DNA from: JAWLCG01 sp041687295
GTDB taxonomy: Bacteria; Planctomycetota; Phycisphaerae; SM23-33; FEN-1343
Length of the DNA stretch: 10,369 bases
NCBI GenBank assembly: GCA_041687295.1
Contig: JAWLCG010000168.1
Coordinates: forward strand, 1-10,369
Direction: 5' to 3'
Below the pieces are notes generated by a model. That model had not been told where the DNA came from. It saw only the letters and a program-made list of their open reading frames with translations, and made no database searches. Below, piece after piece: positions 1-6,440 of this stretch (within the stretch, counting starts at the first letter, position 1; every line of letters starts with the position of its first letter). The translations under genes were made by a program, and so were the position numbers.

Positions 1-2
1 CC

Positions 3-1397
3 CAGCCCCTGCCGCACCCCTGGTGGCCCGATCGGCCCATCGCCGCGCTGGGCCGGTGCGAGGGCGGACCCGACCTGGCTGCATTGATCGACGCCAACGA
101 CCGCCTGCGCCGCCTCATCGAGAGCGGCTCGCCGCGGAGCCTGCTGGCCCCCGCCCGGGCCGCCCTGGCCGAGCGGCTGGCCGAGTACCTCGACGCCCTG
201 CTGACGCCGCGTCAGCTGGACCCGATGGCCGGAGTGGCCTTCAGTGGCCGGGCGGTGCTGGCGCCGGGGCCGGAGCTTGGGCTCGACCAGCTGGGCCTGC
301 CTGAGGAGATCGCCTGGACGCTCCTGGGCCCGCGGCTGCGGCGGGAGCTGCCCGCCGAGCAGATCGAGCGGCGCAGCGAGCGGGCGACGGCCGAGCTGGA
401 CGCACGGCTGGCCGAGTCGTGGGTGCTGCTGGACCGCGCCCCGTCGGTGCTGCCGACGTCGGTGCTGGCCTTTCGGCCCGTGCGGGTCGCCGAGCGGGTC
501 ATCCGCCTGCACCCGCTGCTGTGCCCGCTGGAGAACGCGGACTTCGACGGCGACCAGGCCGTCGTGCTGCTGCCGGTGACCCAGGCCGGCCAGCGCGAGG
601 CGGGCGAGCGGCTCAGCGTGGCCGCCCACCTCCAGCGGGACGGCTCGCTGCTGCGATGGCTCACCCCGCAGCACGAGGCCCTGTGGGGCCTGGCAAGGCT
701 GAGCCTGCACGAGGCGGGCCGGCGGCAGATCGCCGAGCGCTTGGGCCGAGCGGTGCAGGGCCCCGACGGCTACCTCACCCGCGACGCCCTGCAGGCCGCC
801 CTGGAAGCGCTGCGGGACGAGCGCGGCCTGGAGCCCGCCCTGGCCGCGGCGCGGGCCCTGTGGCAGCTCGGCGTCGAGCAGGCGCGGCTCAGCGGGGCCT
901 CGCTGAGCCCCTTCCCCGCCGCCGCCCTGGCCCCGGCCCGCAACGCCGACCCCGACGTGGCGCTCGAGCGGGCCGACGAGGCCCTGGCCGGCGTGGACCT
1001 GGACGATCCGCAGTTGGGCCCGCAGGCGCTGGCCGTCCGTTGCGGGGCGCGGGGGAGCCTGGCCCAACTCCGCGGCCTGGTCGGTCCGTGGGGCTGGGTG
1101 ACGGGCACCGACGGCAAACGCGTCTTCCTGGCCGGCAGCCTGGCCGCGGGCCTGGCCCCGGCCGAGATGCTGCACCTGGCCGCCCACGACCGCCGGGCCC
1201 TGGGCGAGGTGGTGCTCCAGAGCACCCGGGCCGCCTTCGGCCTGCGCGAGACGGGCCGCTCCAGCGGCTTCGGCGTGCTCGCCCGCGCCCGCCGGGCCGA
1301 GAGGCCGGGCCTGACCTTCGCCTCGGCGGCCGCCCGGGGCGAGATCGACCCGCTGACCGACCCCGACACCCGCCTGCTGGTGGGCCTGCGCCCGTGA
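3..1397 (+). CDS. Divergent, C-terminally truncated RNA polymerase beta' (RpoC)-like protein, 5' partial
   Basis: The frame is open from the left edge, so the gene starts outside the window; a TTG at 84 is internal to the homology and is not a believable start. The visible 464 residues follow the order of bacterial RpoC: an ANDRLRRLIE segment (like NNRLKRLL), FSGRAVL plus a GPEL..LGLPEEIA segment (like YSGRSVI..GPEL..CGLPKKMA), LLDRAPSVLP (like LLNRAPTLHR), then HPLLCPLENADFDGDQ at residues ~170-185 with all three catalytic Asp (D180, D182, D184). GARGSLAQLRGLVGPWG follows at ~348, and then a degenerate bridge-helix-like stretch containing H-D-R-R-A-L-G. In canonical RpoC these parts bind catalytic Mg and line the active site. 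Here the gap between the loop and GARGS is only 170 residues, the rim-helix region looks missing, and the protein ends about 115 residues after GARGS. It therefore has no trigger loop, jaw or C-terminal clamp. It is not the housekeeping rpoC. The cellular role is unknown. Homology is confident; function is not. Confidence 0.85.
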   Translation, partial: QPLPHPWWPDRPIAALGRCEGGPDLAALIDANDRLRRLIESGSPRSLLAPARAALAERLAEYLDALLTPRQLDPMAGVAFSGRAVLAPGPELGLDQLGLPEEIAWTLLGPRLRRELPAEQIERRSERATAELDARLAESWVLLDRAPSVLPTSVLAFRPVRVAERVIRLHPLLCPLENADFDGDQAVVLLPVTQAGQREAGERLSVAAHLQRDGSLLRWLTPQHEALWGLARLSLHEAGRRQIAERLGRAVQGPDGYLTRDALQAALEALRDERGLEPALAAARALWQLGVEQARLSGASLSPFPAAALAPARNADPDVALERADEALAGVDLDDPQLGPQALAVRCGARGSLAQLRGLVGPWGWVTGTDGKRVFLAGSLAAGLAPAEMLHLAAHDRRALGEVVLQSTRAAFGLRETGRSSGFGVLARARRAERPGLTFASAAARGEIDPLTDPDTRLLVGLRP

Positions 1398-1440
1398 CCA
1401 CCGGACGAAGACGGCCCAGGGCCCAGAGAGGCCCCATTCG

Positions 1441-1515
1441 GTAGGCCGGACGCAGTCCGGCTGGGGAGAAGCGCCCCATCGCGCCACCCACCCAGCCGGA
1501 CTGCGTCCGGCCTAC
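1441..1515. repeat. Perfect 25-bp inverted repeat, BIME-like pair of REP units
   Basis: Bases 1441-1465 are the exact reverse complement of 1491-1515, with a 25-base spacer. Each arm is itself a small hairpin headed by GTAG: GCCGGAC-GCA-GTCCGGC at 1445-1461 and its mirror at 1495-1511 followed by CTAC. This GTAG-plus-palindrome layout is that of REP elements arranged as a BIME. It lies between two convergent genes, so it may also stop transcription from both sides, although there is no T-tract. Confidence 0.85.
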
Positions 1516-1577
1516 GGGGTCACCGGCATTGCCAAACACGCCTGAGGCTCAGACGATGGCTCCCGGGGGGCGACGGC

Positions 1578-4379
1578 CTACGGTCTGCGACGGGCCTCCA
1601 GGATGCGCAGGGCTCCGGCGGGGACGGTGAAGTCGGCCTGGCCGTCGACGACGGCGATGGCCTCGCCGCTGAGCAGGTCGGCCAGGGCGAACTGGCCGGG
1701 CAGCTGGACGCGGAGGCGGACCGGGCGGTCCTGCGGGTCGAGCCAGCCCGGGTCGATGGCGAACAGGCGGTAGTGGTCCTCGCCGAGCTGGACGGCCTGG
1801 AAGAAGACGTGGCCCTCGACGCGGAAGGGCAGCTGGTCGGCCGCCCGGCGAAAGGCCTCGCCGATCGCCTCGGCGGCGGCCGGCCCGGTGAGCCGCTGGC
1901 CGCCCTCGCGCCACAGGTCGATCCCGTCGGTGTGCCACCACTCGCTGACGAAGGGCACGGCCGAGCGGTCGGCGTGAGCCGGCACGAGGACGAAGGGCCC
2001 GTACGGCGTGGCCGGCACGAAGCTGCCGAATTGGCGGGCCTTGTTCAGCACCACGGCCTGCAGGGCCCAGGGCGGCGTGGGGCTGTTGCCCCACTGCACG
2101 CCGTTGCGGGGGATGATGGCCTGGTCGAGCTGCTCGTCGCCGCGCCAGCGCCAGGGGTTGTGGCCGTTGTGGCCGTCCTCGGTCCACTTTTCGGGCGGCT
2201 GGTGCACCACGATGCCCACGCGGGCCATGCCCACCGCCTGCTCGGGCCGAAGGGGCCCCACGATGCCCTTGCCCACCATGTGCAGCAGGATCTCGACGGA
2301 CTCGCGGCCCAGCGTGGTAAAGGCCAGCTCGCCCCCCTCGCCGCGGAGGGTGTGGGGCCCGCTGAAGCGGTAGTCCGTGCCGCCCAGCAGCGTATGGGCC
2401 ACCAGCAGCCGCAGGTACGGGCTGCCCGAGCGCGGGTACTCCCACTGGTGGAAGCGGCAGAAGCTGAAGATGTCGCCGTGGATCGACACGAGGCTGCGCT
2501 TCAGCAACCCCGCCTGCCACTGGCCCGCGCGGGCCATCAGGTTGATCTCGGGCGTTCGGCTGTTGGAGTCCTCGGTGGCGGCCACCAGCTGCCCGCCCCG
2601 CCCGCCGCCGAACAGGGCCTCGAAGGCGACCGGGTCGGCGGGCACGTCCATCCACCAGACGTTCTTGTTCTTAGTCATCACCAGCTTGCCGGCCGGGGCG
2701 CACAGGTCCGCCAGCGGGGCGAACCAGTCGCGCAGGTAGGGCCCGATCGACTCGGGCTGCTCGTCCTCGGCCGAGTAGAACCCCACCAGCTGCCGCGGCG
2801 CCGCCGCCAGAATCCGCCGGGCCGTCTCGTGCGTGATGAAGGGCATGCACGAATGGCCGATCAGGAAGATCGTCGGCACGCCGTGGCGCTCGACGGCCTC
2901 GGCGGCGGCGACGATCTGCTCGACGGTCATCGTGCCGTTGATCGAGTCGGTCCGCCAGCGCGACGGGTTCCACGGCTTGCCCGCGTCGTTCAGCGGCGGG
3001 GTCGGCTCGATGACCTTCATCGTCGCCACCGGCCGAAGGTTCGGGTAGGGGAACTGCCGCCGAAAAGCGTCCATCTGGGCCGCGGTGGCCTGGAGGGCGT
3101 TGTCCCGCGGCCGCGCGCCGAACATCAGCACCATCGAGGGCTCTGCATCGGCCGGGGCCGAGCCCTCGTACGCCAGCACCTGCTGGCGGAGGCTCGCGAG
3201 GTTCTCGCCGACGCGCCGGGCCAGGCCCTGGCGCTCGAGCGTGTTGATGGCGGCCACCCAGTCGCCGGTCAGGTCGATGCGGTAGAGCGTCCGGTCGCCG
3301 TTGGGCGTCGAGCCGAGGTAGAGCGTCTGGCCATCGACGACGAGGTCGGCAAAGCCCAGCGTCGAGTGGGCCTCGGCCCGGACCTCGCCGCCCGCGTCAA
3401 TCAGCCGAACCTGCCCGCCGGCCACGCTGAGCACCTGTTGGCCCGGCGTCGAGGGGTCCAGGTCCACCAGCCGCACGAAGGCCGTCGAGTAGAACTCCGA
3501 CCAGCGGTCCGCTTGCGTCCGCCATTTCACCGGCTGCGAGATCCACATCGGCTCGCCGTCGGCCCGCAGGGCGGTGACGGCCTGCTTGTTGAAGTAGGTG
3601 TCGCCCAGGACGATCTCGGCCGAGCCGTCGCCGTCCAGGTCGCCGGCGTCCAGGGCGAAGGCGAAGAAGCTGCCCCGCGGGTTCTCCCAGTTCTTGCGGT
3701 CGTCGGGCACCGTCATCCGCCGCCGCCAGAGCCGCCTCAGCCGCCCGTCCTCCAGCCGAAGCAGCTCGGCCGTCTCGCGCCCGTCGAGCACGAGCAGCTC
3801 GTCGCGCCCGTCGCCGTCGAGGTCGGCCACCAGCAGCCGGTGGACCAGCCACTGCACCTCGTGCCGGGCCACCAACCGCCCGTCGGCCGACAGGACCGTC
3901 ACCATGCGGTCGGGCCCGCCGGTGGCGACGTAGGGCACCGGCCCGTCCAGCCGGCCCACGGCCACCGCGTACAGCGGCAGCGGCGAGCGGTACTGCCACA
4001 GGGCCTCGCCGTCGGGCCCGACCACCGCCAGCACGCCGTCGGCGCAGGCGGCCAGGGCCTCGTCGCGCCCGTCGCCGTCGAGGTCGGCCGCCGCCACCGC
4101 GAAGGGAAAGCCCCCCAGCTCCGCCCGCCAGGCCGGCTCGCCGCCGGGCAGCTCGATGCAGCCCAGAAACCCCTCGTACGCGCCGTAGACCATTCGGCGG
4201 CGCGGGCCGTCCTGCGCCAGCGCCAGCCGCCAGGCGCTGCCGTCGAGGGGGATTATCCGGTCATCGGTCGCGGGCGAAGCGGCGCGGTCGGTCATGAGCT
4301 TGCCTTCCATCGGTAACTCGGCCAGGGCGCCGGCCACCAGCAGCCCCAGCACGCCGGCCAGTACGTAGAGGTCTCGCAT
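1578..4379 (-). CDS. Exported FG-GAP/VCBS beta-propeller protein, possible lambda-carrageenase-like (GH150-type) enzyme
   Basis: 933 residues. The ATG at 4379 is preferred over longer upstream starts because AAAGGGG lies just before it and because it begins a clean signal peptide (MRDLYVLAGVLGLLVAGALA, probable cleavage after ALA at residue 20). Three Ca-binding DLDGDG loops at residues 99-107, 166-174 and 217-225 are FG-GAP/VCBS blades, so roughly residues 45-390 form a beta-propeller. The second half (~400-780) is rich in aromatic and acidic residues (for example FLIGHSCMPFITHE, GFYSAEDE, WWHTDGIDLW) and looks like a catalytic barrel. The last ~80 residues look like a beta-sandwich. The total length and the order of propeller then catalytic half resemble lambda-carrageenase, a secreted enzyme of about 940 residues; that link is recalled, not computed. 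It could instead be another polysaccharide-active or binding protein. It is transcribed alone, convergent with the RpoC-like gene, and no sulfatase or transporter is beside it. Confidence 0.8.
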   Translation of the reverse strand: MRDLYVLAGVLGLLVAGALAELPMEGKLMTDRAASPATDDRIIPLDGSAWRLALAQDGPRRRMVYGAYEGFLGCIELPGGEPAWRAELGGFPFAVAAADLDGDGRDEALAACADGVLAVVGPDGEALWQYRSPLPLYAVAVGRLDGPVPYVATGGPDRMVTVLSADGRLVARHEVQWLVHRLLVADLDGDGRDELLVLDGRETAELLRLEDGRLRRLWRRRMTVPDDRKNWENPRGSFFAFALDAGDLDGDGSAEIVLGDTYFNKQAVTALRADGEPMWISQPVKWRTQADRWSEFYSTAFVRLVDLDPSTPGQQVLSVAGGQVRLIDAGGEVRAEAHSTLGFADLVVDGQTLYLGSTPNGDRTLYRIDLTGDWVAAINTLERQGLARRVGENLASLRQQVLAYEGSAPADAEPSMVLMFGARPRDNALQATAAQMDAFRRQFPYPNLRPVATMKVIEPTPPLNDAGKPWNPSRWRTDSINGTMTVEQIVAAAEAVERHGVPTIFLIGHSCMPFITHETARRILAAAPRQLVGFYSAEDEQPESIGPYLRDWFAPLADLCAPAGKLVMTKNKNVWWMDVPADPVAFEALFGGGRGGQLVAATEDSNSRTPEINLMARAGQWQAGLLKRSLVSIHGDIFSFCRFHQWEYPRSGSPYLRLLVAHTLLGGTDYRFSGPHTLRGEGGELAFTTLGRESVEILLHMVGKGIVGPLRPEQAVGMARVGIVVHQPPEKWTEDGHNGHNPWRWRGDEQLDQAIIPRNGVQWGNSPTPPWALQAVVLNKARQFGSFVPATPYGPFVLVPAHADRSAVPFVSEWWHTDGIDLWREGGQRLTGPAAAEAIGEAFRRAADQLPFRVEGHVFFQAVQLGEDHYRLFAIDPGWLDPQDRPVRLRVQLPGQFALADLLSGEAIAVVDGQADFTVPAGALRILEARRRP

Positions 4380-4502
4380 GCACCCCTTTCTACGCCCTCG
4401 CCGCCCGATCCGCAACCGAGCAGCGATTCTCCTCCGAGGCGTTGCCCCCACCGACTGGCCCCGCGGGCCCGGCCACCGGAGTGAAGCGCGGACCGCTGTG
4501 CA

Positions 4503-4562
4503 TCGCCCGCATGGCCCGATCCGCCGCCAGAACGTGCGGAACCCATCGGCGCATGCGGGTGG
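4503..4562. repeat. Large imperfect stem-loop
   Basis: CCCGCAT at 4506-4512 pairs with ATGCGGG at 4553-4559. After a 3x3 internal loop, CCGAT at 4516-4520 pairs with ATCGG at 4545-4549. G-T and C-G pairs extend the base outward. It lies 120-185 bases upstream of the propeller gene on the minus strand, so it could be leader structure or an old repeat unit. Confidence 0.5.
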
Positions 4563-4587
4563 CCCCAAAGCGGCAAATCCCGGGGGT

Positions 4588-4606
4588 GTGGGGGCAGAGC
4601 CCCCAC
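4588..4606. repeat. Perfect 8-bp GC hairpin
   Basis: GTGGGGGC at 4588-4595, loop AGA, then GCCCCCAC at 4599-4606. It sits in the divergent region with no gene ending into it and no T-tract, so a dispersed palindromic repeat is more likely than a terminator. Confidence 0.6.
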
Positions 4607-4693
4607 GGCTCGGGCATCAGCCGTCCGGTCGACAGACAATCTGTGGAGCTCCCCGCGGATCGGCCAAGAACCCGGATTTCGTGGAGGCGGGCG

Positions 4694-4721
4694 TTGCCAC
4701 GTCCCTATTTAGCGCTACGAT
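4694..4721 (+). promoter_or_regulatory. Sigma70-like promoter candidate
   Basis: TTGCCA at 4694-4699 and TACGAT at 4716-4721 are 16 bases apart, in one of the few AT-richer patches of the region. It would give a leader of about 205 bases for the PEP-CTERM gene. Confidence 0.3.
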
Positions 4722-4782
4722 TCCTTCGTGTTCGGGGGTATGGCCCGCTTGCAGGGCCGACGGGGAAACACTCACGCCGTCG

Positions 4783-4797
4783 TGGCACGCCCTTGGC
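4783..4797 (+). promoter_or_regulatory. Sigma54-like -24/-12 promoter candidate upstream of the PEP-CTERM gene
   Basis: TGGCACGCCCTTGGC matches the TGGCACG-N4-TTGC consensus at all but one defined base, with the GG (4784) to GC (4796) spacing of 12 that sigma54 requires. Transcription would begin near 4809, about 125 bases before the start codon. In proteobacteria, PEP-CTERM genes are often run by sigma54 with a PrsK/PrsR-type pair; carrying that over to this organism is inference. Confidence 0.45.
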
Positions 4798-4902
4798 CTT
4801 GCCTGCGCCGCCAGACCCTCCCGGACAGGGGGCATGGGGCTCGCTGTTCGGACACGTCGCAGTGCCCCCGGGCCGGCCCGCCGGCCGGTGCGGGAGACGT
4901 TT

Positions 4903-4929
4903 GCCCCTGCGGGGGCGCGAAAAGGAGGT
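4903..4929 (+). promoter_or_regulatory. Strong ribosome binding site with hairpin directly upstream
   Basis: AAGGAGGT at 4922-4929 is a near-perfect anti-16S match, five bases before the ATG at 4935, and fixes that start. Immediately 5' is GCCCC-TGCG-GGGGC (4903-4916), a short hairpin that leaves the site exposed and could protect the mRNA. Confidence 0.7.
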
Positions 4930-4934
4930 AGAGT

Positions 4935-5570
4935 ATGATCCGGTATCTGTTTGCGTCTGGCCTGTGCCTGGTGCTGGCGAGTGTGGCCCTCGCCGAGCCG
5001 ATCCTGCTGGAGGAGGGCTACGAGAGCGAGGTCAAGAAGGCCTACGGCTTCAGCGGCTCGAACAACAGCCTGGCCACCTTCGACTGGTCCATCGTGCCCG
5101 AGGGGCTCGACGGCAACGGCCTGAAGTGGAGCGTCGACGCCACCGGCGTCACGGAGTGGTGGGTGTCCAACTACGGCTCGAGCTTCTACGAGATCAACAA
5201 CACCCAGAGCGACCCGGCCCTGCTGCAGTTTCGTTTCGCGGCGGCCGCCGTCGCGGGCGGGGGCACCGCGGACCTCACCGTCAAGCTCAACTTCTTCGAG
5301 AGCGACCCCAGCGCCGCCACCTCGGTCTCGCGGGTGTTCACCCTCAGCGACGAGTGGGAGACCTTCGTCACCGAGCTGGACAGCTGGAACGGCTTCGACC
5401 TGGTCGACCCGGCCACGCGCTACGTCACCCTCGAATACGGCATCAACCAGAGCTGGGGCCTCGGCAACACCATGCTCTGGCTGGACAACGTCGAGCTCGA
5501 GGTGATCCCCGAGCCGGCCTCGCTGGGCCTGCTGGGCATCGGCGCCCTGATGCTCCGCCGCCGGCGCTGA
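4935..5570 (+). CDS. PEP-CTERM sorting-domain exported protein
   Basis: 211 residues. Residues 1-20 are a signal peptide with an ALA cleavage site. The C-terminus has the PEP-CTERM layout: PEPASLGLLGIGALMLRRRR, meaning a PEP motif at 192-194, a short hydrophobic helix and a basic RRRR tail. Such tails are recognised by exosortase, which processes the protein at the membrane for surface delivery; no exosortase gene is in view. The mature domain (about 21-185) is rich in Ser, Thr, Asn, Trp and Tyr and predicted mainly beta. It includes FVTELDSWNGFDL and LWLDNVELEVIPEP, the usual end of a jelly-roll, carbohydrate-binding-like fold in this protein class. The sorting signal is sure; ligand binding is a guess. 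A very strong ribosome site suggests high expression. Confidence 0.92.
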   Translation: MIRYLFASGLCLVLASVALAEPILLEEGYESEVKKAYGFSGSNNSLATFDWSIVPEGLDGNGLKWSVDATGVTEWWVSNYGSSFYEINNTQSDPALLQFRFAAAAVAGGGTADLTVKLNFFESDPSAATSVSRVFTLSDEWETFVTELDSWNGFDLVDPATRYVTLEYGINQSWGLGNTMLWLDNVELEVIPEPASLGLLGIGALMLRRRR

Positions 5571-5720
5571 CCCGGGCCGACCGTCCGACCATCCTGACGT
5601 CCGCGGCACGACGGGCCCTCTGGGGCCTCCCGGGGAGCCCGTCGGCTGCGCAGGCTTGACGGGCCGGGCGGGCCTGTTATGCTCGGCAGCGTCCGGGCAG
5701 TCCGGACGCGGGAGCCTGCG
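5571..5720 (+). promoter_or_regulatory. Spacer with sigma70-like promoter for the dehydrogenase pair
   Basis: TTGACG at 5656-5661 and TATGCT at 5678-5683 are 16 bases apart, a fair sigma70 match placing the transcript start near 5690, about 30 bases before the chosen ATG of the SDR gene. A weak bulged GGG-CTC/GAG-CCC hairpin (5622-5640) upstream might end the PEP-CTERM transcript. Confidence 0.45.
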
Positions 5721-6440
5721 ATGGTCTTCGACGGACTCGAGGCCCGCCTGGCCAGCCAGGCGGTGCTGATCACCGGCGGCAGCAGCGGCATCGGGCTGGC
5801 CGCCGCCCGGCTGCTGCGCCGCGCGGGGGCGACCGTCGGCGTCCTCAGCCATGACGCCGACCAGCTTGCCCGCATGGGCGAGGGTTTCGCCACCTACCAT
5901 GCCGACATCCGCGAGCCGGCCTCGGTCGCCGCCGCCGTCGACGCCTTCGCCGCCCGCGCCGGGCGGATCGACGCCCTGGTCCACTGCGCCGGCGTGAGCC
6001 ACTGGAAGAGCCTGCTGGAGATGGACGAGGCCTTCTGGCTCCGCACCCACGACACCAACGTCAAGGGCACCTTCCTCACCTGCCAGGCCGTCGCCCGCCA
6101 CATGATCCCCCGCGGCCAGGGCCTGATGGTGCTGGTGGCGTCGATGAGCGCCCTCAAGAGCGGCATGCCGGCCGCATCGGCGTACGCGTCGAGCAAGTGG
6201 GCCGTCCGCGGCCTGGCCCGCAACCTCCACCTCGAGCTCAAGGGCCATGGCATCCGCGTGGGGTGCTTCTGCCCCGGCTCGACCCGCACCGACATCCACG
6301 TCGCCGCCGGCACAGCCGACCTGGAAAAGATGCTCGATCCCGACGAGGTCGCCCTGGCCCTGCTGTTCATGCTGGCGGCGCCCGACACGGGCCACGTGCA
6401 GCTGCTGGCCATGCCGGCGATGTTCGAGGAGTGGCGATGA
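5721..6440 (+). CDS. Short-chain dehydrogenase/reductase (SDR), classical type
   Basis: 239 residues. The ATG at 5721 is chosen because GGGAG lies six bases before it; the earlier ATG at 5679 falls inside the probable -10 box. The cofactor loop TGGSSGIG is at residues 18-25, the HCAG variant of NNAG at 88-91, the structural Asn (TNVKG) at 113, a Ser at 141/143 and the catalytic pair YASSK (Y155, K159). All elements of an active NAD(P)-dependent classical SDR are present, and 239 residues is normal for the family. These enzymes oxidise or reduce alcohol/carbonyl groups in the cytoplasm. The substrate cannot be read from sequence; a sugar or polyol is likely given the partner gene. Its stop overlaps the start of the zinc dehydrogenase by ATGA, so the two are co-translated. 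Confidence 0.93.
   Translation: MVFDGLEARLASQAVLITGGSSGIGLAAARLLRRAGATVGVLSHDADQLARMGEGFATYHADIREPASVAAAVDAFAARAGRIDALVHCAGVSHWKSLLEMDEAFWLRTHDTNVKGTFLTCQAVARHMIPRGQGLMVLVASMSALKSGMPAASAYASSKWAVRGLARNLHLELKGHGIRVGCFCPGSTRTDIHVAAGTADLEKMLDPDEVALALLFMLAAPDTGHVQLLAMPAMFEEWR

Larger units (their letters stand above)
4380..4934. other. 555-base divergent intergenic region
   Basis: It separates two genes read outward and holds a large imperfect stem-loop, a short perfect GC hairpin, two promoter candidates facing the PEP-CTERM gene, and a hairpin directly before its ribosome site. ORFs on both strands here have arginine- and proline-rich shadow composition and no family signature, so I call no gene. 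Confidence 0.6.

Noticed and set aside
84..86. TTG as the start codon of the RpoC-like gene
   Set aside because: The reading frame and RpoC-like similarity continue upstream to the window edge, so the gene is simply cut by the window.
1773..4316. Long plus-strand open frame of 847 codons opposite the propeller gene
   Set aside because: It is a GC-driven mirror of the minus-strand gene: its composition is low-complexity (V, G, H, P, R, L), with no domain or signal, while the minus strand has a signal peptide and Ca-binding loops.
4640..4934. Riboswitch (cobalamin or cyclic-di-GMP type) in the PEP-CTERM leader
   Set aside because: I looked for their conserved boxes and did not find them; only a simple hairpin precedes the ribosome site.
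5679..5681. ATG at 5679 as SDR start
   Set aside because: It overlaps the probable -10 box, has no ribosome site and adds residues with no SDR similarity; the ATG at 5721 has GGGAG at proper spacing.
4617..6395. Minus-strand open frame of 592 codons
   Set aside because: It runs antisense through the PEP-CTERM and SDR genes, both of which have clear motifs; its translation is Ala/Gly/Val/Asp-rich without any family feature.
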